Source: Chondromyces crocatus (GTDB lineage Bacteria > Myxococcota_A > Polyangia > Polyangiales > Polyangiaceae). From it: a DNA stretch of 64,000 nt. The notes beneath the pieces are model-generated. The model made no database searches, was not told the DNA's origin, and saw only the letters and a list, made by a program, of their open reading frames with translations. The stretch lies in assembly GCF_001189295.1 (NCBI RefSeq), contig NZ_CP012159.1, forward strand, positions 7,619,001 through 7,683,000, read 5' to 3'. The position numbers and the translations under genes are program-made. Of the stretch, positions 26,501 through 33,935 are shown piece by piece; position 1 is the stretch's first letter; each line of letters begins with the position of its first letter.

Positions 26501-27966
26501 TGCACCACCTGGAGGCGCAAGGCTTCGAACGGAACGAGCGGGTTCGGCTCGGCGTAGTTCAAGCTCGGCGGGATCAGGCGCTGCCTCAGGCCAAGCGCCA
26601 CCTTGATCAGCGAGACGATGCCCGCCGCGGCCTCCAGATGACCGATGTTCGTCTTGACCGAGCCCAGCAGCAAGGGTCGCTCGGGTGACCTCCCTCGACC
26701 GAGCACGGCACCGAGCGCGCTGGCCTCGATGGTGTCGCCGAGCGGCGTGCCCGTGCCATGGGCCTCCACGTAATCGATCTCGACCGGAGCGACGCCAGCC
26801 CGTGCGCAGGCGAGGCGGAGCACGTTCTCTTGAGCCCTCGGGTTGGGGGCGGTCAGCCCATTGCTGGCGCCATCGCTGTTCACCGCCCCGCCCAGAATGA
26901 GTGCATGGATGGCATCGCCGTCGGCGAGGGCCCTCGAGAGCGGCTTGAGCACGACCACGCCGGCCCCCTCCCCCCGCACATACCCGTTCGCGCGCGCGTC
27001 GAAGGAGAAGCAGCGTCCATCCGGTGACAGGGCGCCCAGCTTGCCGACGCCGATGGCGCTGTCCTCCACGAGGTTCAGGTTCACCCCGCCCGCGATCGCG
27101 AGCGTCGACTCACCGCGCCGCAGGCTCTCGCAGGCGAGATGGACCGCCACCAGCGAGGAGGAGCAGGCGGTGTCGACCGCCATGCTCGGCCCTTCCAGGC
27201 CGAAGACGTAGGAGACGCGGTTGGCGACGATGCTGTGATGAAACCCGGGGACCGTGTGTTGATCGAAGACGCGCCCCGAGCGGTACTGCAGGGTGGCGTA
27301 GTCGGCCCAGGCCACACCGACGAAGACACCGGTCATGCTCCCCTGGAGACGCCGCGCCGGGATCCCTGCGTCTTCGAGCGCCTCCCAGGACAGCTCCAGC
27401 ACGAGGCGCTGCTGCGGGTCCATCTCGGCCGCCTCACGGGGCGAGATGCCGAAAAAGAGCGGCTCGAAGCCGTCCACATGGTCGAGAAACCCGCCCTGCC
27501 GAGGATCCACCGCCGTGGTCCCCACGGGCGCGTGGCGAGCCTCCGGGGGCCATCGCTCCGAAGGCGCCCTGGAAACCGCATCCACGCCCCCGGAAAGCAG
27601 GCCCCAGAACGCCTCGGGCTCCGCGGCGCCGGGCACGCGGCAGGCCATCCCGACGATCGCGATCGGCTCCTCTGCCTGGGGGCGAAGAGCCTGCGCAACG
27701 CGGGGGGCAGGCGCGGTGGAAGCGCCGCTCAGGTGGCGCGCCAGCGCCTCGATGCTGGGGTGCTCCCACGTCAACGTGGGCGACAGACGCCGTCCGAGCG
27801 CCGCGGAAAGATCGTCGACGAGCTTCGCTGCGCCGATGGATTCGAGGCCATATCGGCTGAACGGGACGCGGACGTCGATCGCGGAGACATCCAGCCCGCG
27901 CAGCTCCGAGAGCCGACGGACCAACCACTTCTCTATCGACTCAGGCAGCCGAGAGCTTTCAAGCAT
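23518..27966 (-). CDS. Type I PKS: ACP-KS-AT-AT-ACP
   Basis: Domains in order: loading ACP (about 15-82, Ser43 in YGLES); KS (about 99-525) with intact Cys268 (DTACSSS), His403 (EAHGTGT) and His443 (KTNIGHLE); AT1 (about 557-850, GHSSG, Ser650); AT2 (about 1005-1300, GHSMG, Ser1099); ACP (about 1380-1450, Ser1420 in LGVDSL). There is no KR, DH or ER. AT2 keeps the Arg that binds the carboxylate of malonyl-type extenders (Arg1124, CRRS). AT1 has His675 there (CMHG), as expected for a starter-loading AT. The ACP-KS-AT-AT order resembles the first proteins of soraphen, stigmatellin and myxothiazol synthesis as I recall them. Predicted chemistry: load a starter acyl group, extend once, leave the beta-keto group intact. 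Confidence 0.9.
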   Translation of the reverse strand: MLESSRLPESIEKWLVRRLSELRGLDVSAIDVRVPFSRYGLESIGAAKLVDDLSAALGRRLSPTLTWEHPSIEALARHLSGASTAPAPRVAQALRPQAEEPIAIVGMACRVPGAAEPEAFWGLLSGGVDAVSRAPSERWPPEARHAPVGTTAVDPRQGGFLDHVDGFEPLFFGISPREAAEMDPQQRLVLELSWEALEDAGIPARRLQGSMTGVFVGVAWADYATLQYRSGRVFDQHTVPGFHHSIVANRVSYVFGLEGPSMAVDTACSSSLVAVHLACESLRRGESTLAIAGGVNLNLVEDSAIGVGKLGALSPDGRCFSFDARANGYVRGEGAGVVVLKPLSRALADGDAIHALILGGAVNSDGASNGLTAPNPRAQENVLRLACARAGVAPVEIDYVEAHGTGTPLGDTIEASALGAVLGRGRSPERPLLLGSVKTNIGHLEAAAGIVSLIKVALGLRQRLIPPSLNYAEPNPLVPFEALRLQVVQQLTPWPLRERPARAGVSAFGFGGTNCHLVLEAWAPGGDEEAPSSPEVMSTAAGQALPVVEGAPRQAPPVVFVFSGQGSQWPGMGRALLRDEPVFRTTFAACDRVVQQLMGFSLIDQLLADERSSRLEEAEVACPAIVAFQIALAALWRAWGVEPVAVVGHSSGEIAAAQVASALDLEDAMRVTCMHGRLLARIRGQGALGVVALSWDEAGEAIRAHRGLLSRAIHASPGEVVLAGDPGALDEVFAALEQRRIFCRRIQMDSAPHSPQIDPLRGELLDALRAVHPHPAAIPMFSSVTGAKIEGERLDALHWTKNLGEPVRFAEAIQAMDPSGAVFLEISPHPLVGRAIAANLEASGRTCAVLRSLRRGEVDERAALRSSLEQLMALSQPVSRRAAAQIPGGAGPRFHPGGWHALPEDAEAFDEDDPRILPLSAKSREALVALARAHRRALEGDEASDGALPSLGDVVYTAGVRREHHAHRLAAVGACRDDLRASLDTFLRNEPTASTGRGRALEGPLPVVLVFPGQGSQWLGMGRELLRHEPSFRAAIEVCDRAIHREAGWSLLDELWADAPRSGLDRINIVQPALFALQVALAALWRAWGILPDAVIGHSMGEVAAAHVAGALSLVDATRIICRRSALLRRLSGRGAMALVELGLAQARDALGPHADRIAVAVSNSPRSTALAGEPEALEQVLSTLTQAGVFVRRINVDVASHSPQMDALLPDLRAALAPITPFAVRIPMRSTVTGEECTGSDLDGDYWARNLRAPVLFHQAIARTLARGPALFIEVSPHPVLVPAMEEALQEGPRGGVVVGSLRRGQGARQSLLESLGALYAAGHPVDFSRLYRAGGRVVRLPSYPFQRQRYWFDLDAGRALGVGGQPDVRLRDHIEGAPAAERQRLVEEAIGAHISHVLRLSPEAIDVTEPLRTLGVDSLIAMEVRNRILTELRVELFVSRVLLADGIRQLAREVLDRMQLPEATAVDAATTLRTMEEGEL

Positions 27967-28369
27967 TGCTGGCCTCTGAAAGGCGGCGCGCGCTCTCGCT
28001 GTTCCGTGCTTCGACCTACGGGGCCTGAAGCCGGCGCCCTCGCGAACAGCGCACGCAGACAGCCTTGCGTGCTAACACGGCGAGATCACTGCGGCCACTT
28101 TCCTGAGCGGTCGAGCAAGTCCGTCGTTCTGGCTCGAAGACCACGTGGATGAAGGAGTGTCGTCTCCCTCGCCGCGGCGCGCAACAAAGCTGCGCGCCGC
28201 CGCGCGCAACAAAGCTGCGCGCCGCCGCGCGCAACAAAGCTGCGCGCCGCCGCGCGCAACAAAGCTGCGGTGTGCCCTCGAAGCGCACCGAGAAGCGCCG
28301 CCCACGGCATGCTTTGTGAACTTCCCGCGACGTCCACCATTCACCACGAATGCATCGAGCGGAGAGAAC
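27967..28369. other. 403-bp intergenic region between divergent PKS and FG-GAP genes
   Basis: The region contains the promoters of two divergent genes and the 25-bp hairpin repeat array at 28177-28270. A plus-strand frame runs through the repeats into the FG-GAP gene, but its composition is artificial and the real start is at 28370. Confidence 0.5.
28177..28270. repeat. 25-bp tandem hairpin repeats, three perfect copies and a partial fourth
   Basis: Each unit is GCGCGCA, a 7-nt loop ACAAAGC, TGCGCGC, and a 4-nt spacer CGCC. Arms pair perfectly over 7 bp in the first three copies (28177, 28202, 28227). In the fourth (28252) the right arm is lost. In RNA or cruciform form this gives a row of identical stem-loops. 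Confidence 0.85.
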
Positions 28370-29464
28370 ATGGGCCTACGAGCACGGCATATTTTGATCG
28401 CGAGTGGTTTGGCTTTCACCGGCTGCATGTTCTCGCGGGTCGATACGAAGCTGCCTGCGAGCAACGTACAGAGCATGGCGGTCGGCGATCTGGATGGCGA
28501 CGGCCACATGGACCTGGTGGTGGCGCACGGCCCGGTGTCCGGAGACCGCGATCCTCGGCCGACCGTGAGCGCGCTCCTCAGCCAGGGAAACGGGACCTTC
28601 GTGACCAGATTCACGCCATTTGGCGACCGTACAGCCAGGCGCGTGTTGCTCGAAGATCTCGACGGAGATGGACGTGTCGACCTGGTGGTGCTCGGACGCG
28701 ACGCGGACGGTCTCGGCCCGGTGCAGGTCTACCTGGGCCAGGGGAATGGCACCTTCGACGGGCGCGTCGACGTGGCGCTCGTCTCCCCGGGCGGAATCGC
28801 GGTCGGCGATCTCGATGGCGACGGCAAGCCGGACCTGATCATGAGCGACGCCGATGGCAACAGGCTTCTGCTCGCCTTCGGGCAGGGAGACGGCACCTTC
28901 GAGCGCCAGGCGGCCCACGAGGGCCTGCGAGGAAGGGAGATCGCGCTCGGAGACGTCGACGGCGACGGCCAGCTCGACGTGCTCGTTCTCGGGGCGGAGG
29001 TGCATGTGCTCCTCAACCGTGGCGGCGTGCTCCGCGAGGCCACGCCCGTGGCGGTGAGCCCCTCGGCGAGCGCGATGAAGCTCGCCGATCTGAACGACGA
29101 CGGCGTGCTCGATCTCGTGGTGGTCGAGCCCGACGAGAACGCACTCACCGTCTTCCCTGGCCTCGGCCAGGGCAGGTTCGGTTCCGCACAGCGCCTGAGC
29201 GTCGGAGCAGGGCCGCGGGACGTCGCCATGGCCGATGTCGATGGCGATGGGCACCTCGACCTCATCAGCGCCGATCGAGAGGCTGACGAAATCTCGGTGC
29301 TGCTCGGCCGTGGCGATTGCACGTTCGAGGACCGACGGGCGTTCGCCGTGGGAGCCCAGCCGGCTCATGTCGTCGCGGCCGATGTGACCGGAGACGAGAA
29401 AATGGACATCGTCACGGCCAATGCCTCCGGGTCGGTGACCGTCCTCATCAATGCATTGCAGTAG
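28370..29464 (+). CDS. FG-GAP/VCBS-repeat lipoprotein
   Basis: The start has GGAGAG nine bases upstream. Residues 1-19 look like a lipoprotein signal (GLAFTGC), so the protein is probably anchored at Cys19. The rest (about 30-360) is a run of calcium-binding FG-GAP/VCBS blades, each with DLDGDG-(hydrophobic)-DLVV: for example 39-50, 97-109, 144-154, 192-202 and 280-294. The predicted fold is a seven-bladed beta-propeller, usually an adhesion or scaffold surface. The gene is divergent from the PKS gene. Confidence 0.85.
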   Translation: MGLRARHILIASGLAFTGCMFSRVDTKLPASNVQSMAVGDLDGDGHMDLVVAHGPVSGDRDPRPTVSALLSQGNGTFVTRFTPFGDRTARRVLLEDLDGDGRVDLVVLGRDADGLGPVQVYLGQGNGTFDGRVDVALVSPGGIAVGDLDGDGKPDLIMSDADGNRLLLAFGQGDGTFERQAAHEGLRGREIALGDVDGDGQLDVLVLGAEVHVLLNRGGVLREATPVAVSPSASAMKLADLNDDGVLDLVVVEPDENALTVFPGLGQGRFGSAQRLSVGAGPRDVAMADVDGDGHLDLISADREADEISVLLGRGDCTFEDRRAFAVGAQPAHVVAADVTGDEKMDIVTANASGSVTVLINALQ

Positions 29465-30162
29465 CGCCGATACGCTCCCGCCGCGTGTTCCAGCGGGGTC
29501 CGACGATTCGACGTCCAATGCGCTCGTCGGCCGTCGACGTCGGCAGTTTGCGTGAAACCACGAGACCTGCCGGGCGCTGACGCTGGGCCTTCGTGAGGGA
29601 GATCCCCTCCCCCAGCGTTGCCATGGGCTTTCGAGGCGGGAAAACGAGGGGGTCGCCGCTGACGAGGAGGGTTTTGCGGCGATCACCCACACCATCAACC
29701 GCCGACGCACCCACTTTCGCTCTGAAACTGTGCGTGTCGGCGACCACCGACGCACCCAGTTTCGCGGCGAGAGCCCCTCGGTCGACCGCCGACGCACCCA
29801 GTTTCGCAGCGCTCACCGGGTGCGGGCCGCCGACGCACCCAGTTTCGCAGCGCTCACCGGGTGCGGGCCGCCGACGCACCCAGTTTCGCTCCGCGATCCA
29901 CCCTGCCCCCGGTGACGGGGGCCGTTTCGCGCGAACAACGCCTCCGGATGCGCTGCCGACGCACGCACTTTCCGGTCCCGCCCTGCCATCGTCCGGCCCG
30001 AGGAGAAGTCCCCTCCCCTCCCCGACTCGGGTCGAGGTCACCGGGAACCCCCAGCGCAGCAGGGGGACTCGTACCAGGTCGGGTTCATGGGTCCGGGAGA
30101 TCGAGGCGACGGTGGGGACTGCCGCACGGAGGCACGCAGCGGCCTCCGTGCCCGAGGCAAGC
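29465..30162. other. 698-bp intergenic region with a phased repeat array
   Basis: No gene is supported on either strand. The main feature is the six-copy element at 29702-29975. The rest shows no conserved protein or RNA gene that I can recognise. Confidence 0.5.
29702..29975. repeat. Six spaced copies of CCGACGCACCCAGTTTCGC at about 41-45-bp phase
   Basis: Copies begin at 29702, 29747, 29789, 29830, 29871 and 29956. Steps are 45, 42, 41 and 41 bp, then 85 bp (two periods). The copies at 29789, 29830 and 29871 also share the intervening sequence; the others share only the core. A weak inverted copy (GAAACTGTGCGTGTCGG) occurs near 29724. Spacing near four helical turns would place the copies on one face of the DNA. 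Confidence 0.75.
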
Positions 30163-31521
30163 TCACTTCTTGTAGGCCACGTGCCACACCGTTCCGCTCC
30201 CGTCGTCCGTCACGAGCAGGGCCCCGTCGTGGGCCACGGCGACCCCCACGGGCCTGCCCCAGACGCGGTTGTTGTCGATCACGAAGCCGACCATGAAGTC
30301 CTCGTAGTAGCCGACGGCTTGCCCGTTCTCGATGGGGATCCGGATGATCTTGTAGCCCGTGCGCTTGGAGCGGTTCCAGGAGCCATGGGCTGCGACGAAG
30401 AGGTCGCCGGAGTAGTCGGCCGGGAACTGCGTGCCGGTGTAGAACGTGAGACCCAGCGTCGCCGAGTGAGACTGGACGAGCACGTCGGGGATGATGGACT
30501 TCTCTCGCAGATCCGGGTGAAGGTCCTCGTGGCGAGGATCCTGGAACTGGCCGAGGTAATACCAGGGCCAGCCATAGAAGCCGTCCTCCCGGACGCGGGT
30601 GACGAAATCGGGGACCAGATCGTCGCCGAGCTCGTCCCGCTCGTTCACCGCGGTCCAGAGATCGCCCGTCGTGGGCTCGATGGCCAGCCCCACGGGATTC
30701 CGGATGCCGGATGCGTAGATCACCTCGTTCTTGCCGTCGGGCGAGTAGGCGAGGATGTTCGCGCGGCGCACCTCGGTGTCGTCGTCGGCGGCGTTCGTCC
30801 GTGAGCCCACGGAGACGAACATCCGCGTGTTGTCTTTGCTGAAGACGAGATCCCGCGTCCAGTGGCCTCCCCCACCCACCGACTCTTCGCCCGAGGGGAT
30901 GTCGCTCACCAGGGTCTCGGCCGCGCCACGCGGCTCGGTGTCACCGACCTGGTAGGGGAAGCGGATGATGCTGCCCGTGTTGGCAATGTACACATGCGTC
31001 GGCGCGTCGGAGCCCGAGGGGAAGAAGGCGAGGCCGAAGGGCCTGGTCAGACCGTCGGTGTACGTGGCGCGGCTCTCGGCCACACCATCACCGTCCGCAT
31101 CGCGGAGGATTTCCACCCTCCCCGCATTGCTGTCGACCACGAACACGTCGCCATTGGGCGCCACCCGCACGATGCGGGGTTGGGTGAAGCCCGTCGCGTA
31201 TTCGGTCACGGTGAAATTTGGCGGGACCAGTGGCCACGCCCCCTCCGGGCGAGGCGCGATCGCGGGGAAACTGAAGGCGAACCCTGTGTGATAGGGCTCA
31301 GGAAGGTCGTCGACGGTGATCTTCCGCTTCACCCCTGGCGCATCGGTCGTCCAGTCCCCCATGGCGTCTGCGCCCGTGAGGATCTCGAGTTCGGGCTCGG
31401 AGGGCCCCTTCGGCCCATCATCTCCTCCCGAAGAGCATGCAGCCACGACGCCGATGCTCACCAGCAAAGTCCCTGCGCTCCAGCGCCGAGCGCGATGGGT
31501 TCCAGCCTGTCTTTCGTTCAT
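30163..31521 (-). CDS. PQQ-type sugar/sorbosone dehydrogenase-like lipoprotein
   Basis: The ATG at 31521 is chosen because GGAGAA lies eight bases upstream; an upstream ATG at 31551 is possible. A lipoprotein signal ends in VVAAC at about residue 29. The body (about 95-450) is a six-bladed propeller of the glucose/sorbosone dehydrogenase type, with LTRPFGLAFFPSG, ASGIRNPVGLAIEPTTG and DDGSGTVWHVAY marking blades. Soluble family members oxidise sugars using PQQ. Whether this protein binds PQQ cannot be judged by eye, and many such lipoproteins are of unknown activity. The gene is divergent from the MYXO-CTERM gene. Confidence 0.8.
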   Translation of the reverse strand: MNERQAGTHRARRWSAGTLLVSIGVVAACSSGGDDGPKGPSEPELEILTGADAMGDWTTDAPGVKRKITVDDLPEPYHTGFAFSFPAIAPRPEGAWPLVPPNFTVTEYATGFTQPRIVRVAPNGDVFVVDSNAGRVEILRDADGDGVAESRATYTDGLTRPFGLAFFPSGSDAPTHVYIANTGSIIRFPYQVGDTEPRGAAETLVSDIPSGEESVGGGGHWTRDLVFSKDNTRMFVSVGSRTNAADDDTEVRRANILAYSPDGKNEVIYASGIRNPVGLAIEPTTGDLWTAVNERDELGDDLVPDFVTRVREDGFYGWPWYYLGQFQDPRHEDLHPDLREKSIIPDVLVQSHSATLGLTFYTGTQFPADYSGDLFVAAHGSWNRSKRTGYKIIRIPIENGQAVGYYEDFMVGFVIDNNRVWGRPVGVAVAHDGALLVTDDGSGTVWHVAYKK

Positions 31522-31635
31522 GAGGGTTCTCCGTGGTCTTCGACGGGACATTCGATGTCCCAGGTGAGGTGGTCGTGGCGTCTCCCGATGCTGGAGACGC
31601 TTCCGGCGGCGCTACGTTAGGCCTAGCATGGCCGG

Positions 31636-33774
31636 ATGTCGCAACGTGATGCTCGGTTCCGTCGCCGCTCGCGTGTCAGCCTGGCAGGCCTGCTGGCCGG
31701 CGCCGTGGGCGCCTGTGTTCTGGGCGCGCCCTCGGACGCACGCGCCATCACGGCCTTCGCTTCGGATTGCAACTTCGACTTCCAGGATGTCTACAACCCG
31801 GGAGACGCCGTCTGCGTCACCGGCGAGATGGATATCGTCCCTCCGGGGAAGATCTGCGCCGAGGGGTATCTGCACATCGTCCCCGCCGGCAGCGCGAACC
31901 CGTTCGCCGACGTGACACAGGGCGGAGCGAACTACATCTTGGGGTGTGCCGGGGCCGGCGCATTCTACGACGAATACGTCTGGCTGCCTCCGCTCATGCC
32001 TGGCCAGTACGAGATCGTCATCGATCAATACCCATTCTCCGGCGCGTTCAACCCTGCGACCGATTACCGCACCGGTGGTGTCGCCTTCAGGGTCTCCGAC
32101 GCCCCCATGGTGCTGTCGGTCGACGTGGGCGCCATCAAGCTCGCCGCCGCAGACGGCCTTGCTTACGCAAAAGCCATCAAAGACCTCGCGGAATACCTCG
32201 CGCTCGTCGATTACCTCAGCACCATCGTGGACTGGACGGGTTCGTTCGGTCTGGGCGGGGGGCTCGCCGCCATCGCCCTCGACAAGTTCTGCACGGCCAC
32301 CAAGCTGGATTGCCCCACCTCGTACAACTCCGCCGTGATCACCATCGGCAACAAGATCCTCGAAGGGATCTCCGAGTCCCTGTCGCTCAAGTACCTCGCG
32401 ATCATCGCCGACCCACCGGATCCCAATTTCGGAGCGGTCGTCGGGCTGAACGGCGCGGACGCCCTCGCGCTCGGTGCCCCGTGGACGCCGGGCGCCAACC
32501 GCGAGATCCCTCGTGGCCAGATTGCAGCAGCGCAGCACCTCGCCACGCAGGTCGCCGCGTACGACGCGCTGGTCCCTTCGGTGGAGAAGCTGCAGGGGGC
32601 CCGGATCGCAGGCTCCAACCTCGGCGCGACCCTTCAAGCGGAGAAGACCAAGGCGTACGCCGAGCTCGCGCTGAGCGCTGGCGAGGGGCTCCTCGCCGAG
32701 CTCGACACGCTCGCCTCGTTCCTGGAGAGCAAGGGGACGCTGAACAGCGGCGTGGATGTCGCCGACCTGCAAGAGAAGATGGCTGCACTCGCAACGAACG
32801 GGTTCTCGGCCGAGGAGGTGGCGATCCTGCGCTCGTTCGGGGCGAGCGAAGCCGACATCGAGCAGCTGCGCGTGGAGCTGCCCCAGCGCGCGATCCCTGC
32901 CTCGGTCGACTGGGCCGCGCTGCTCGGGGCCATGCGGGGGTCCTTCGAGTCGGTGCGGCCGGCGCTCGTGGATCTCGCGGCGCAAGCAGAGGCGATCCGC
33001 GCCGAGAATGCGCCGTACGCCTTCCGACCGGGACCGCAGGCGTCCATCAACGCGCCGGCCTCGGGCCAGGTGGGCACGGCCATGACGCTCTCGGCCGCGG
33101 TGAACCACTTCGATCCCAGCGCGGCCCTCACCTACGGGTGGGACACGGATCTCGATGGCGACTTCGACGACGGGGCCGGGAGCGCACTGTCCTTCACCCC
33201 GGTGGCGCCAGGGCGCACGGTCGTGTCACTCCGGGTGCGCGATGCCAGTGGCCATGCGGACATCGTTCACACGACGATCGAGGTGGCGCCGTCGGGCAGC
33301 CCGCCCGAGTTCGTCGAGGTCACGCCGGGGGAGATGGCGCCTTTCGCGGACGTCGATGAGGTCGTGAACTTCTCGGCCCGTGCCGAGGATGCCGATGGAG
33401 ACGCGGTGACGATCCGCTGGGCCGTCGACGGCGTGGAGCAAGCCACGGGTTCCACCTTCGCGTTCACCATGCCGGACGAAGAGCCCCACCGCGTCGAGGT
33501 CGTTGCCGCAGACACCGATCCGTACTCCCCGGATGCACGGGCGGTGTTCGTCGTGCGCGCAGCGCGCTGGCAGAACGGCAGCAACGGCTCTGGAGCCGGG
33601 GGTCCCGGAGGCCCGAGCTCCGGGAGCGGTGCCGGCGCTGGCGCGGGAGAGGGCGATGGATCCAGCTCGGGCTGCGGCTGCGAAGTGCCCAGCGGCGCAG
33701 GGAGTGCTGGCGCGCCGCTGGCAGCGCTGGCGCTCGTCACGCTTCTGGCCGCGCGACGTCGCCGCCTCGGCTGA
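31636..33774 (+). CDS. MYXO-CTERM surface protein with PKD-like domains
   Basis: A 712-residue secreted protein with a twin-Arg-containing signal peptide (RFRRRSRVSLAGLLAGAVG; cleavage near SDARA, residues 33-37). Residues 38-130 are a Cys-containing beta domain and 160-450 are mostly helical. Two Ig/PKD-like domains follow (about 455-555, DTDLDGDFDDG, and 560-645). A Gly/Ser/Ala-rich tether then leads to the C-terminal sorting signal: GCGCEV, a hydrophobic helix and ARRRRLG. This tripartite tail is the MYXO-CTERM signal thought to be processed by myxosortase and lipid-anchored at the Cys. The binding partner is unknown. Confidence 0.85.
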   Translation: MSQRDARFRRRSRVSLAGLLAGAVGACVLGAPSDARAITAFASDCNFDFQDVYNPGDAVCVTGEMDIVPPGKICAEGYLHIVPAGSANPFADVTQGGANYILGCAGAGAFYDEYVWLPPLMPGQYEIVIDQYPFSGAFNPATDYRTGGVAFRVSDAPMVLSVDVGAIKLAAADGLAYAKAIKDLAEYLALVDYLSTIVDWTGSFGLGGGLAAIALDKFCTATKLDCPTSYNSAVITIGNKILEGISESLSLKYLAIIADPPDPNFGAVVGLNGADALALGAPWTPGANREIPRGQIAAAQHLATQVAAYDALVPSVEKLQGARIAGSNLGATLQAEKTKAYAELALSAGEGLLAELDTLASFLESKGTLNSGVDVADLQEKMAALATNGFSAEEVAILRSFGASEADIEQLRVELPQRAIPASVDWAALLGAMRGSFESVRPALVDLAAQAEAIRAENAPYAFRPGPQASINAPASGQVGTAMTLSAAVNHFDPSAALTYGWDTDLDGDFDDGAGSALSFTPVAPGRTVVSLRVRDASGHADIVHTTIEVAPSGSPPEFVEVTPGEMAPFADVDEVVNFSARAEDADGDAVTIRWAVDGVEQATGSTFAFTMPDEEPHRVEVVAADTDPYSPDARAVFVVRAARWQNGSNGSGAGGPGGPSSGSGAGAGAGEGDGSSSGCGCEVPSGAGSAGAPLAALALVTLLAARRRRLG

Positions 33775-33935
33775 GCCTCCGCCCCTCCTGGCGCCGTCAC
33801 CGCACGGCGCGCGCGTGCGAAAAGCCCGGGTGGAGCGCCCGTTCCAGCCGGGTCGACTCCCTGAGCCAGCTCGGCTGAGCCTCTTCGTGCCCGGAGAGCG
33901 CTGCCTGCTCTCCCGTCCAGGGAGAGAAGTGCTAC

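Noticed and set aside
23773-26688. A 971-codon plus-strand open frame opposite the PKS gene
   Set aside because: Composition is artificial and the minus strand carries intact KS, AT and ACP motifs.
28145-28369. N-terminal extension of the FG-GAP lipoprotein through the hairpin repeats
   Set aside because: The extension encodes only repeat-derived Ala/Arg/Lys sequence; the ATG at 28370 has GGAGAG and is followed by a lipoprotein signal.
29702-29975. CRISPR array
   Set aside because: The intervals between cores are largely repeats of each other rather than unique spacers, and the cores are imperfect. No cas gene is present.
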